NCBI RefSeq assembly: GCF_011762185.1
Contig: NZ_JAASQJ010000001.1
Span: 1,054,001 to 1,118,000, forward strand
DNA length: 64,000 nucleotides
Reading direction: 5' to 3'
Source: Dyadobacter arcticus
GTDB lineage: Bacteria > Bacteroidota > Bacteroidia > Cytophagales > Spirosomataceae
Shown: positions 1-8,680 of the stretch, one piece after another
How the letters are laid out: every line of letters starts with the position of its first letter
How positions within the stretch are numbered: position 1 is the stretch's first letter
Program-made: the position numbers and the translations under genes
Notes under the pieces: generated by a model
The model's database searches: none
What the model saw: the letters and a program-made list of their open reading frames with translations, nothing else
Told to the model about the DNA's origin: nothing

Positions 1-209
1 ACGATCCCTGGGCATCTCGCGATCAGGTGGCAAAAGAGTACAAACTTTCAATGCTTGAACAGCCAACAGGAAAGTACGATGCCATATTGCTTACCGTCGC
101 ACACGATTTATTTCAAAATCTTGATCTTCAAAGTTTTATGAAAGATAAGTCGGTCGTTTTTGACTTAAAGTCAATTTTGCCGAGGGAATTGGTGGATTCC
201 AGATTATGA
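1..209 (+). CDS. Nucleotide-sugar dehydrogenase, C-terminal fragment (cut by window edge)
   Basis: The reading frame is open from base 3 and stops at the TGA at 207-209, so only about the last 68 residues are present. The piece starts with DPWASRDQ and continues through HDLFQ and a hydrophobic strand ending VVFDLKSILPRE. This pattern is typical of the C-terminal UDP-binding domain of UDP-glucose / UDP-N-acetylhexosamine 6-dehydrogenases (WbpA/TviB type), which oxidise a nucleotide sugar to its uronic acid with NAD. The neighbouring glycan genes, including UDP-GlcNAc 2-epimerase, fit a role in making precursors for a capsule or O-antigen-like polymer. The catalytic Cys and the NAD-binding Rossmann domain lie outside the window, so the exact substrate cannot be judged. 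Confidence 0.7.
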   Translation, partial: DPWASRDQVAKEYKLSMLEQPTGKYDAILLTVAHDLFQNLDLQSFMKDKSVVFDLKSILPRELVDSRL

Positions 210-213
210 AAGT

Positions 214-1020
214 CTATTCTCGCCAACCAAAAATATTTAACTGAAGATCCATTACATCGTTTGCCCTATAACGATGATTAATGAAAGGCCTGAGCCGATG
301 CTGGTTGGTATCGATAAAATAGCGAAAGCCGCTCTCTTCAAAAATGCTGACGACATTTGCTAATTCCTGCGGATGGTCAACATAAGAATGAAATTCGACA
401 AACAAGTTTTGAACATGTCCAAGCGCATATTGGCAATCGCTCAGTACCGCATTTTCTGCGCCTTCAATGTCGATTTTCAGAAAGTCAATATGCGTTTCCT
501 TTAACAGATAATCTTTCAGCCTCACAGAAGGAACTTTTCTCTTTTCGGAAACAGAATAAATGGAAGACGAATCGGCTGACTCACTACCGAATAAGATACC
601 ATTGTTGTCTGTCCATACTGCTTTGTCCACGATATCCACTCCCGTTATCGCATTTTCATGGAGATTTCTTTTGAGTAGTAATGCAATGTTTTGTTCTGCC
701 TCAAAGGCGACAACACGAGCGTTCGGATAAAGTTTTTTGAAATAAAGGACACTCATACCCACATTCGCACCGCAATCCAGGATAACAGGCGTGGAGTTAC
801 CTGCTTCAAAAAAATAAAATTCATCCGCAAAAATCTCTTTATGCTGCCATAAAAACGACATGGTATCAGGAACCTGTAAGCGGAAAGCGCCGAATTTTAC
901 GTGTTTTAACTGATGCCGCCGACTATTTCCATATTTAAATAGCAAACCCATAAACTCTCTGTTAGCAGGCGTGCTGAGGGAATGAAAAGGTTCTTTGAGC
1001 AAATAGCGAAGCCAATACAT
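214..1020 (-). CDS. FkbM-family SAM-dependent methyltransferase
   Basis: The 268-residue protein has a class I methyltransferase fold. The SAM-binding loop ILDCGANVG lies at about residues 80-88, the acidic end of strand 2 at FEAE (106-109), LKIDIEGAE at 181-189 and VEFH at 208-211. The DIEGAE block and the late EFH motif are typical of FkbM proteins, which methylate hydroxyls on sugars or small molecules. The stop lies 4 bp from the convergent dehydrogenase stop. It is the last gene of a minus-strand run (flippase, methyltransferase, glycosyltransferase, this gene) with short gaps, so it probably decorates the surface glycan. The acceptor cannot be read from sequence. Confidence 0.85.
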   Translation of the reverse strand: MYWLRYLLKEPFHSLSTPANREFMGLLFKYGNSRRHQLKHVKFGAFRLQVPDTMSFLWQHKEIFADEFYFFEAGNSTPVILDCGANVGMSVLYFKKLYPNARVVAFEAEQNIALLLKRNLHENAITGVDIVDKAVWTDNNGILFGSESADSSSIYSVSEKRKVPSVRLKDYLLKETHIDFLKIDIEGAENAVLSDCQYALGHVQNLFVEFHSYVDHPQELANVVSIFEESGFRYFIDTNQHRLRPFINHRYRANDVMDLQLNIFGWRE

Positions 1021-1034
1021 AGATTTAATTTCAG

Positions 1035-1937
1035 TCAGATCCGGTACTTGACCCAGTTCTTGATTTTTATTGCAAAAGGCAAATTATAGTATTTGCGAAA
1101 AGATGCGATCATTTCTGCATCAGGTTTCAACTCAGGATCCATTAAAACTTCTCCCTGGGACATTTCTTTGCCGTATTGCGCAGAAGTAAATGTGAAGTTG
1201 GTGCCACTTCCATCCGTTCCGATATTTTTTATTTTTGACCGCACGGGATACAAGCCGTAGGCCTGATGATTGAACTGAGAAAATGTCCATCGGATCGCCC
1301 ATGAATCGATGACGCCCCGCTGCTGTTTCACCAGCATTGGCCACAAATCATTACCACCGTTTTTTAATTCCCTCTGAGCGGCAGCTTTCTTTTTTATATC
1401 ATCAAAATTTTTGACATTCCAATCCGCCTTTTCCCATTTGTCCGCCCAGGTCCCCCAGCCCCATGAACTCGCACGGGGCGCAAGATATAAATCTGCTTGA
1501 TAATCCGGAGGAATAGTTAGTGGTGGTGTGTACCCGGATACGGAAAAGATATCCTGGCGAAATTCGTAAGCATTTAAGGTATCATTCATGAAATTGAGAA
1601 AATCCGGCGTACTGAGCATATCATCTTCCAGAACGATCACTTTTTTGTAGCGATTCACAATTTCACTTACCCCATCAATAACCGAAGCAGCGAGGCCTTT
1701 GTTTTTCGCAGATGTAATTAAAGTGATATTTTTGAATCCTTTAATCTCCTTGACATAATCCCGCACTTCCCTGACCAGCATCTGATCTGCATCCGTTTTC
1801 GGTCCGTCGGAATAAATGAATAATTCACTTTTGGAGGCGAGCAGACTGGATTGCAGCGATTCGACCGTCTGTTTTAAATGCCATGGACGGTTAAAGCAGA
1901 ACAATACAATAGGTGCAAGGTTACCATTTAAAGCCAT
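1035..1937 (-). CDS. Glycosyltransferase, GT-A fold (GT2 / GnT-I-like)
   Basis: This 300-residue cytoplasmic protein begins with the nucleotide-sugar-binding strand PIVLFCFNRP (residues 9-18), has YSDGPK at 42-47, and carries the metal-binding acidic motif LEDD at 103-106 within KKVIVLEDDM. A conserved Trp-rich acceptor-side motif, SSWGWGTW, lies at 157-164. These features fit the family often annotated as glycosyltransferase family 2 in Bacteroidota, related in layout to GnT-I. The ATG is separated by one base from the stop of the upstream methyltransferase gene, which indicates one transcript and probable coupling. The likely role is addition of one sugar to a lipid-linked glycan. Donor and acceptor are unknown. 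Confidence 0.82.
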   Translation of the reverse strand: MALNGNLAPIVLFCFNRPWHLKQTVESLQSSLLASKSELFIYSDGPKTDADQMLVREVRDYVKEIKGFKNITLITSAKNKGLAASVIDGVSEIVNRYKKVIVLEDDMLSTPDFLNFMNDTLNAYEFRQDIFSVSGYTPPLTIPPDYQADLYLAPRASSWGWGTWADKWEKADWNVKNFDDIKKKAAAQRELKNGGNDLWPMLVKQQRGVIDSWAIRWTFSQFNHQAYGLYPVRSKIKNIGTDGSGTNFTFTSAQYGKEMSQGEVLMDPELKPDAEMIASFRKYYNLPFAIKIKNWVKYRI

Positions 1938-1938
1938 T

Positions 1939-2553
1939 CTAATTTTTGAATGCGTCGATGATCAGCGATGTGTACACGAGCTTTCCATCGCGATTCCGTT
2001 CATCATGATCGGCGGAGCGGCGTATCATTCCGTCTTCCGGTTTCCAGGGGAATTTTTGAAACTTGCCATGCTCATCGTAATATTCCAAGGGACTTACTTT
2101 AAACCCGATTTCCTGCAAAAATCCGGACATCAACTCGTAATTATATAGTATCTTATGGTCATCGGCGCCATTACCGGTCCCGCCGGGTTTTACATAATCA
2201 ATGTACTCTTTGAAAGGATTGTAGCCATCCGGAACAGCAACCCTCAATAGTCCGCCTGATTTTAAATAGGTATAGCAGTTTCTGAATGCCAATTTTCCTT
2301 CTTCCGGCGTGAGATGTTCCCAAACATGCTCCGCTAAAATTTTATCAATGGAATTTTCATCAAAATATTTATTCCAGTCGCTTTTTTTCAATAGGTTAAG
2401 CGTTTCAATGTCCGAATGGATCCAGCCTTTGTATACAGAATACATGGAACCCACAACCATGTTTACAGGTTTGGTCCGGTCATAGTTAGTCAATTGAAAA
2501 AGGCTGTAAGGCTGTTTCAAAAGGCCGGCGACTATTTTTTGCTTTAAAGACAT
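1939..2553 (-). CDS. Class I SAM-dependent methyltransferase (type 11-like)
   Basis: The 204-residue protein has the late motifs of a Methyltransf_11-type enzyme: AEHVWEHL at residues 74-81 and LKSGGLLRVAVPDG at 97-110. The usual glycine-rich motif I near the N-terminus is degenerate: VVGSM is seen where a DxGxGxG loop would be expected. It belongs to a group of predicted methyltransferases common in glycan clusters. It overlaps no neighbour and sits 1 bp upstream of the glycosyltransferase gene on the same strand. A sugar-modifying role is inferred only from context. The weak SAM loop makes activity less certain than for the FkbM gene. Confidence 0.72.
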   Translation of the reverse strand: MSLKQKIVAGLLKQPYSLFQLTNYDRTKPVNMVVGSMYSVYKGWIHSDIETLNLLKKSDWNKYFDENSIDKILAEHVWEHLTPEEGKLAFRNCYTYLKSGGLLRVAVPDGYNPFKEYIDYVKPGGTGNGADDHKILYNYELMSGFLQEIGFKVSPLEYYDEHGKFQKFPWKPEDGMIRRSADHDERNRDGKLVYTSLIIDAFKN

Positions 2554-2623
2554 TAGTTATCTGAAATATTTTGGGCAATCATCCCAATACGATGTCGGTT
2601 TGTAAGCCAAAGATAGCCATTGC

Positions 2624-4144
2624 TCACTTCTTCCTCAGAATCCCCATCCTAAATAATTGCCAGCCTGACCTGAAACCTGCGGAGATGTCCTCAGAGATTT
2701 TCCAAAGCAAAATTCCCCCGCCAAACACGATAATCACGATCAGTGATCTTATAAGAATATTAGCAAGGGTTTCGAGTAAAATTTCGCTTTTGGAATCAGG
2801 GATAAATGAAATAATGAAATAGCAAAGGCCAGCAAGCAATAACACTTTCAAAGTGTCGACGGTAAAGGGCTGGATCCCTAACTTACTTTTTATAAAAAAC
2901 AGTTTTACAACATTATAAGTAACGGTTGCGAACAACGCTGCACCTGCCGCGCCGTTGTAACCATATAGTGGGATGAGATACTGGCTACTTAATAAGATCA
3001 AAACGGTGAAAAAAAGCATGAATACAATGTCATATCGGTAAAACCGGGAGTTCGTAAGGATCTCGGAATTCAGCCCCGTCACCATATCGGCGATCCTGGA
3101 AATCCCTACCATTAACACCACCCATTTTCCTTGTGAATAAATATCGGATTTTGGGATGATGCCAAAGATCGCATCTATGTTTGACCAGATTCCCAGAAAG
3201 AGAAAAGTGCCGATAATTAGGAGGTTCAAAGAGGATTTTTTGTAGATCGTGTCAATATGGGCAATGTCGTTTTTTGCATAAGCTTCGGAAATAATGGGCG
3301 CGCTGATCATTACAATGCTATTTCTAGGGATGGATATTACCAACGCAATGCGGGATGCAATGTCGAAAATTGCGGTATTTGCTAAACCACCTTTGAAGGC
3401 GGGTAATAGTACCTTTTCAATGTGCGGCAATAAAGCAGCGCTGGCACCGCCAAGTAATACCCAAAGCCCATAACGGTACATTTCCTTGAATGCAGGATGT
3501 TTTATAAAACCAAAATCCAGGGACGTGTACAACCTTTTTTGAAAATATAAATAAATCAGCATTGCAATGATGGCCACAGCGTAACTGACAACTGTGAGGT
3601 TCACCATGGTATCAAAGGAAATCACCTTCAGCCCGAAAAGAATGACTAGCAAACTGTTCAGCAGGCGAAGTCCCACTTCGCGAATGAGCGAGGGAACGGC
3701 AATGCGCAGGTTAATCCTTGAATAGGATTCCAGAGCAAGCAAGTATACCATTCCGACGGTCAGTGGTATAAAAACGTAGTAGTACCTGACTAGCAGGGGC
3801 GAATGGTCGAGATAAAATTTAAGGTATAAGGGTTTGAATAATAAATAGAGGGCGACAAAAGCCGTGAGGCCGACCAGCGGGGTAATGATAATAAATGTAA
3901 AAAGCTGTCTCCTTGATTCATGGTCCTGGAACCGGCTGTGAAAACGTACTGCAACGGACGGAACGCCAAGCAGTGCAAATGACATGTAAATGACGGGAAA
4001 TGTTAAGAGCGTAGAAGCATATAATCCCAACTGCTCCTGGGTCAGGAATTGGTTGTAGAGGATCAGAATGTTAAAAATTCCTATGATTACCCCAATGTAC
4101 GAAACAATCGAACTTTTAAATCCCTGACGAACAATGATCCCCAT
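2624..4144 (-). CDS. Polysaccharide biosynthesis / flippase-like membrane protein (Wzx-type)
   Basis: The 506-residue protein is almost entirely hydrophobic, with about 12-14 predicted membrane segments and short charged loops. It starts with an N-terminal RQGFKSSIVSYIGVIIGIFN segment, a common opening in Wzx/RfbX-type members of the MOP exporter superfamily. Such proteins flip undecaprenyl-linked sugar units across the inner membrane. It leads the minus-strand group of glycan genes and is divergent from the epimerase gene, with an 86 bp gap that must hold both promoters. A C-terminal cytoplasmic tail rich in Lys and Arg follows the last helix. Which unit is carried cannot be told from sequence. 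Confidence 0.82.
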   Translation of the reverse strand: MGIIVRQGFKSSIVSYIGVIIGIFNILILYNQFLTQEQLGLYASTLLTFPVIYMSFALLGVPSVAVRFHSRFQDHESRRQLFTFIIITPLVGLTAFVALYLLFKPLYLKFYLDHSPLLVRYYYVFIPLTVGMVYLLALESYSRINLRIAVPSLIREVGLRLLNSLLVILFGLKVISFDTMVNLTVVSYAVAIIAMLIYLYFQKRLYTSLDFGFIKHPAFKEMYRYGLWVLLGGASAALLPHIEKVLLPAFKGGLANTAIFDIASRIALVISIPRNSIVMISAPIISEAYAKNDIAHIDTIYKKSSLNLLIIGTFLFLGIWSNIDAIFGIIPKSDIYSQGKWVVLMVGISRIADMVTGLNSEILTNSRFYRYDIVFMLFFTVLILLSSQYLIPLYGYNGAAGAALFATVTYNVVKLFFIKSKLGIQPFTVDTLKVLLLAGLCYFIISFIPDSKSEILLETLANILIRSLIVIIVFGGGILLWKISEDISAGFRSGWQLFRMGILRKK

Positions 4145-4230
4145 TAAGGCTATTCTTGATTAACAGGACGAAATAAGAGAAAAAGGTTTAGATACCCTAG
4201 ATTTGTTTAAACAACTAAAAACCCCTCTTC

Positions 4231-5349
4231 TTGAAAATATTCATGGTTGTCGGTGCACGGCCCAATTTCATCAAAGTAGCCCCGCTGCATCGCGCACTTT
4301 CAAAGTGCAGCAACGTTGTCCCGCGTATTATCCACACCGGTCAACATTTTGATTTTGCAATGTCAGGTATTTTCTTCGAGCAGCTTGAATTGCCGACTCC
4401 AGACTATTTTTTAGGTGTCGGAGCAGGCACACACACGCAGCAGACCGCAGCCATTATGGTGGAATTTGAAAAAGTGATTCAAACGGAAAAGCCGGATCTG
4501 GTTATGGTGGTGGGTGACGTGAATTCAACATTGGCCTGTGCATTGGTTTGTGCCAAAGAGAACATTCCAGTGGCACATATAGAAGCCGGCCTGAGAAGCG
4601 GGGACCGAACGATGCCCGAAGAAATAAACCGCATTATTACCGATTCAATTTCTGATCAACTTTTTGTGACTGAAAAGGCAGGGGTCGAAAACCTGCTGAA
4701 AGAAAATATTGCTTCCGAAAGAATTCATTTCGTGGGCAATTTAATGATCGACACGCTTGCTCGCCATCTGCCGCAGATCGACCAAATGAATTTGATAGGG
4801 AAATTAGGACTGTGTTCAGGAGATTATATATTGATGACCATGCACAGGCCAGTCAATGTAGATGATCTGGCTGGCTTGACACGCATTCTTCAAATCATAA
4901 AAGCACTTTCCGCAGAGCAAACAATTGTCTTTCCAATGCATCCGAGGACCCGTAAAAACATTCTAATGCTTGGTTTGCTAAGGGATTTCGAGGAAGTTAA
5001 GGGACTAAAGATGCTGGAACCCCAGGGATATTTTGAATTTCTCAACCTGATAAAAAATTCCAGGATTGTACTGACGGATTCTGGCGGTATACAGGAGGAA
5101 ACTTCCTATCTCAGAGTTCCATGCATTACACTGCGTGAAACCACCGAGCGGCCTGTGACGGTGGAGGAAGGTACTAATTATCTCTTACCGGATTTTGATA
5201 CGCATTCCATATTAAATAAGGTAAATGAGATCAATGCTGTGAAATTAAAAAAAGGTCAGATCCCTGCATTTTGGGATGGAAATACGGCTGAGCGCATTGT
5301 AGCAATCTTGAGAGAAAAGTACTTTAATTCGTACGTTTGTGATAAATAA
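4231..5349 (+). CDS. wecB: UDP-N-acetylglucosamine 2-epimerase (non-hydrolysing)
   Basis: The 372-residue protein converts UDP-GlcNAc to UDP-ManNAc in the cytoplasm, feeding surface glycan synthesis. Family motifs are clear: GARPNFIK (8-15), VVGDVNST (93-100, catalytic Asp region), HIEAGLRS (116-123), PEEINR (129-134), MHRPVN (204-209), TDSGGIQEE (282-290) and LRETTERP (301-308). Length is normal. The frame begins with TTG at 4231, giving MKIFMVVGARPNF. The next ATG at 4243 would remove the first beta-strand, so the TTG start is preferred. It is followed after 21 bp by a methyltransferase-like gene. A dehydrogenase of the WbpA/TviB/WecC type lies at the left edge, and together they could make UDP-ManNAcA. 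Confidence 0.93.
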   Translation: MKIFMVVGARPNFIKVAPLHRALSKCSNVVPRIIHTGQHFDFAMSGIFFEQLELPTPDYFLGVGAGTHTQQTAAIMVEFEKVIQTEKPDLVMVVGDVNSTLACALVCAKENIPVAHIEAGLRSGDRTMPEEINRIITDSISDQLFVTEKAGVENLLKENIASERIHFVGNLMIDTLARHLPQIDQMNLIGKLGLCSGDYILMTMHRPVNVDDLAGLTRILQIIKALSAEQTIVFPMHPRTRKNILMLGLLRDFEEVKGLKMLEPQGYFEFLNLIKNSRIVLTDSGGIQEETSYLRVPCITLRETTERPVTVEEGTNYLLPDFDTHSILNKVNEINAVKLKKGQIPAFWDGNTAERIVAILREKYFNSYVCDK

Positions 5350-5370
5350 TACTCAAGGGTATCTCAGATA

Positions 5371-6015
5371 ATGCTCAAAAAAATAAAGAATGGCGTTTGG
5401 AATCTGTTGAATACGGCTGGTTTGGGAGGGAGCGTTCAGCTTTATCTGGACGGTGCCCTTAAACAATATGGATGGTTTCAAAGCTTTCATTCAAAACAGT
5501 CAGTTGATATTGATGGTAACCCGCTTCCCTGGTACACTTACCCCTTTATTTTATTTCTCAAACCGCGTTTGAAACCCATATTCATTGTTTTTGAGTATGG
5601 TTCAGGCAATTCTACCCGGTGGTATGCAGCGCAGATCAAGCATATTACAGCAGTGGAACATGACGGCGAATGGATTAAACAAATCAGCCCAAAGCTGCCT
5701 CCCAATGCGACTGTTTTGGAAAGACCTTTGGGAGAAACGTACGTACAGTCCGTTCGGGACACTGGTCAATTATATAACATTATTGTAGTGGATGGACGTA
5801 ATAGGGTCAAATGTGCAAACTTCGCCGTTGACTTTTTAGCTGAGAACGGCGTACTAATCCTGGATAACTCCGAACGCGAATGGTACCAAAAGGCCAAAGA
5901 TTACTTAAAAGAACGGGGATTTCGAAGATTGGATTTCATTGGAATGGCGCCGATCGTAGGAATCGAAACATGTACCAGCGTTTTCTACCGTGACGGAAAT
6001 TGCCTGGATATCTGA
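5371..6015 (+). CDS. Methyltransferase-like protein of the glycan locus
   Basis: This 214-residue protein shows a Rossmann-like methyltransferase layout. FEYGSGNST at 74-82 stands where the SAM-binding glycine loop is expected, VEHD at 95-98 gives the acidic residue after strand 2, IIVVDGRNR is at 137-145, and LILDNSER at 162-169. The GSGNST plus VDGR pattern occurs in small predicted methyltransferases of Bacteroidota glycan clusters. It follows wecB by 21 bp and is likely co-transcribed. Its TGA (6013-6015) directly abuts the TAA of the convergent gene (6016-6018) with no spacer. Function beyond a probable SAM-binding role is not known. Confidence 0.65.
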   Translation: MLKKIKNGVWNLLNTAGLGGSVQLYLDGALKQYGWFQSFHSKQSVDIDGNPLPWYTYPFILFLKPRLKPIFIVFEYGSGNSTRWYAAQIKHITAVEHDGEWIKQISPKLPPNATVLERPLGETYVQSVRDTGQLYNIIVVDGRNRVKCANFAVDFLAENGVLILDNSEREWYQKAKDYLKERGFRRLDFIGMAPIVGIETCTSVFYRDGNCLDI

Positions 6016-7020
6016 TTAGAAAACCAGTTCATAAGTAATCTTCTCACATTCAATACCACCTATATTTTTCTTGAAGCGGGCAAGCGATGGTTTGTTGTTT
6101 CCATGACGGTCAAGAGATGTTCCCAGATCCAGGATAGAAAAGTCATTTTGCTGACAAAATTCGTAAACATTTTTCAGCAAAAGTACCATGGGACTGTAAC
6201 TGCGGTATTGAGGGTCAAATGCTGAAAGAAAATAGTACAAAATATCAGAGGTAACCTTCACCATAATCGCCAAAGCAATCAATTGGCCCTTATTATTTAC
6301 GCTAAAAACAAGGAAATCCTCCGGGAAACGTGTTAGCAGTGTTCCCAGTTGACATTTTGAAAGAGATAATTCGTAACCATTTCGTTCAGCACATTTAAGC
6401 AAAAATGGATAGATCATGTCAATGGAATGCTCTTTACACAAATACGCTTGAAAATCAGCATCCTCGGATTTTCTCAACCTGCGGCGTTCCGAAGGATAAA
6501 TGGAATGTTCGAATTTCAAGGCATTTACTAAAATATGATGGTTAATGAGGGTACGAGTACTGATAAATTCGGTACTTAGGTAACATTGACGCAGAAGAGG
6601 ATGAAGGGTAGGGTTGTAGCAGGCGGCGGAAGTGGAGACGGTTAGTTTTTTGCCACCCAAATTGGCCATCCATTCTTTAATACAATTCAGAAAAAATTCA
6701 AGCTCATTTGCTTTGCAACCTTTTTCTGCGGTAATTCCTCCGAATGGAGCCTTCGGAGGCGATGACCATTGACCGGGAGCGTGTTGTGTGCAATGAAATT
6801 CTGCTATAACTGCCTTTGGGTTTTTCCGAAAAAGAATAAAAGAATAGATGATTCCTGTAGATTGCGTTCGAAGGTGGTCCGGCCTGAAATAAATTGTGGA
6901 AGTAGGGTCTGAAGGGCAATGCGGCACGTCTTTCAAGTTAAAAACCCTTACCTCAGTATCTGCCTGATTCCACTCAAATACGGAAGTGTGTATAAAAATG
7001 CTTTTGATGGTGGCTATCAA
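6016..7020 (-). CDS. GNAT / FemAB-like acyltransferase (Acetyltransf_6 type)
   Basis: The 334-residue protein has a weakly recognisable N-terminal half and a C-terminal GNAT-like half. In the latter, LIALAIMVKV (248-257), a YYFLSAFDPQY strand (262-272), a helix after SPMVLLLK and FSILDLGTS (294-302) are followed by GNNKPSLARFKKNIGG. This end pattern is typical of the FemAB/BioF2-like acetyltransferase group often found in capsule and exopolysaccharide loci. It probably transfers an acyl or aminoacyl group to a glycan precursor. The substrate is unknown. It is convergent with the preceding gene and monocistronic as far as can be seen. Confidence 0.65.
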   Translation of the reverse strand: MIATIKSIFIHTSVFEWNQADTEVRVFNLKDVPHCPSDPTSTIYFRPDHLRTQSTGIIYSFILFRKNPKAVIAEFHCTQHAPGQWSSPPKAPFGGITAEKGCKANELEFFLNCIKEWMANLGGKKLTVSTSAACYNPTLHPLLRQCYLSTEFISTRTLINHHILVNALKFEHSIYPSERRRLRKSEDADFQAYLCKEHSIDMIYPFLLKCAERNGYELSLSKCQLGTLLTRFPEDFLVFSVNNKGQLIALAIMVKVTSDILYYFLSAFDPQYRSYSPMVLLLKNVYEFCQQNDFSILDLGTSLDRHGNNKPSLARFKKNIGGIECEKITYELVF

Positions 7021-7271
7021 TTTTATAAATCCTGTACAAATGTCGGTTAATTGGTATGTTTGGTTAAATAAATGCTATACTAATTTGATATTTTTTATGT
7101 TTAATACAATGCCGATTGCTATTTTTGTTAATTGACCAGTTCAGTTCAAAACGCTACACTATTTGTTCTGGTTGGTGATCAGATTTCAGAAAATTGGCAA
7201 TAGAAACATTTGTGGATTGCTTAATTTAATTTATTCAAGAATTTTTACATTTAATTGGCCCCAACCCATCC

Positions 7272-7892
7272 ATGAAACACATACTCATTGCCGAAGACCA
7301 CGCCGTTGTTAGAATTGGCACTAAACACCTCCTCAAATCACTGATTCCTGAGTCGACAATCTCGGATGTAGATGACTTCGATAAAATATTGCAAGAGCTT
7401 GAAGTCAAGGCTTATGATCTTTTGATTCTGGATATCAACATTCCGGGCGGAAATACCACTAAGATGGTTGAAACAATCAGGCATAAATCGCCGGGTATCC
7501 GAATTCTGATGTTTTCTAGCTACGATGAACAGCTTTATGGCTTAATGTACCTGCAGGCTGGTGCTGACGGATATTTGTCAAAAGATGCTCCTGAGGAAGA
7601 GTTTAAAACTGCGGTTATGAGTGTTTTGAACAACAAAAAGTACATGAGCGATGATATGCAGCAGATGAATATCAATAGGCTGATCAATCCAAAGGAGTTT
7701 CTTCCAGATCCAATCGTAAGTCTTTCGCCTCGTGAAACGGACGTAATGAACCTACTGAAAGAGGGACTCGGAACAGCAAAAATTGCCGAAAAACTGAACC
7801 TGCAACTTTCAACGGTTAGTACTTATAAAGCTCGGATCTTTGAGAAATTGGGCGTTAAGAATATCGTTGAACTGATAACGAAAATTAAATAG
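7272..7892 (+). CDS. LuxR/NarL-family response regulator
   Basis: The 206-residue protein has a receiver domain (about 1-120) with acidic residues E8 and D9, phospho-acceptor D54 in LLILDINIPGG, S82 and K104 in YLSKDAP. A LuxR-type helix-turn-helix lies at about 150-206, with LSPRETDVMNLLKEG and the recognition-helix region STVSTYKARIFEKLGV. It should be a DNA-binding transcription factor controlled by phosphorylation. No histidine kinase is adjacent, so the partner is unknown. It stands alone between a 251 bp upstream gap and a strong terminator. Similar regulators in this phylum often control glycan or surface functions, but no target is visible here. Confidence 0.9.
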   Translation: MKHILIAEDHAVVRIGTKHLLKSLIPESTISDVDDFDKILQELEVKAYDLLILDINIPGGNTTKMVETIRHKSPGIRILMFSSYDEQLYGLMYLQAGADGYLSKDAPEEEFKTAVMSVLNNKKYMSDDMQQMNINRLINPKEFLPDPIVSLSPRETDVMNLLKEGLGTAKIAEKLNLQLSTVSTYKARIFEKLGVKNIVELITKIK

Positions 7893-7907
7893 CAAATTTT
7901 TAAATAA

Positions 7908-7948
7908 CAAAAAGGCTCCTGTACCATGTGTAGGAGCCTTTTTGTTGA
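7908..7948 (+). terminator. Intrinsic terminator of the LuxR-type regulator gene
   Basis: A 13-bp perfect stem pairs CAAAAAGGCTCCT (7908-7920) with AGGAGCCTTTTTG (7932-7944) around an 11-nt loop. The A- and T-rich ends mean it can work in both directions. It starts 16 bp after the regulator stop codon. Confidence 0.85.
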
Positions 7949-8015
7949 TTAAGCATTATCACAAAAATCTAACGGCAAGAGATTTTGCCTGTTGTTAACA
8001 ATTGGTTAAGCACCT

Positions 8016-8546
8016 ATGCGAAAGTTAGGTATTGAAGAAATCAACCGGCTGACGGTAGAAGAATTTAAAGGATCGGAAAAGTTTCCTTTTGTTATTGTAT
8101 TGGATAACATCCGCAGCCTAAACAATGTAGGCTCATTTTTCAGGACAGCGGATGCATTTAGGGCAAAGAAAATAATTTTATGCGGATACACGCCTTGCCC
8201 GCCACATCGGGAAATTACGAGAAGTGCACTAGGCGCCGAACTGTCTGTCGACTGGCAAAGTGACGTTGATACCATCGAAGTAGTAAGGGAATTAAAAGCG
8301 GAAGGTTTTAAGGTCTGGTGCGTAGAACAGGCGGAAGGAAGTATCTATTTGCAGAATTTTAATCCGGAACCTGGTATGCCGCACGCATTTGTTTTTGGGA
8401 ATGAAGTGGAAGGCGTTCAGGACGAAGTGATTGAATTATCAGATGGCTGTCTGGAAATTCCGCAGTTTGGAACGAAACATTCATTTAACGTTTCGGTATC
8501 CGCTGGAATAGTTCTCTGGGATTTTGTGAAAAAAGGTTTAACATAA
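8016..8546 (+). CDS. TrmH/SpoU-family RNA 2'-O-methyltransferase
   Basis: The 176-residue protein has the three knotted-fold (SPOUT) motifs. Motif 1 is NIRSLNNVGSFFRTADAF at 31-48, with the catalytic Arg in FRTAD. Motif 2 is FVFGNEVEGV at 125-134. Motif 3 is LEIPQFGTKHSFNVSVSAG at 146-164. It uses SAM to methylate a ribose 2'-OH in tRNA or rRNA. It lacks the N-terminal extension of the larger rRNA-specific RlmB type, so a tRNA target is likely but unproven. It stands alone, downstream of a terminator. Confidence 0.88.
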   Translation: MRKLGIEEINRLTVEEFKGSEKFPFVIVLDNIRSLNNVGSFFRTADAFRAKKIILCGYTPCPPHREITRSALGAELSVDWQSDVDTIEVVRELKAEGFKVWCVEQAEGSIYLQNFNPEPGMPHAFVFGNEVEGVQDEVIELSDGCLEIPQFGTKHSFNVSVSAGIVLWDFVKKGLT

Positions 8547-8680
8547 ATATAACACGAAAAATTTGGTTTTTGTAATTTATTAATCGGTAATTGCAGGTTA
8601 TTGCTGAGGTGGCAAATTAAGCATTTAAAGTGTTCAAGGAGTTGCCGATCAGTTTATTTATGTACTCTCAAGAACAGATT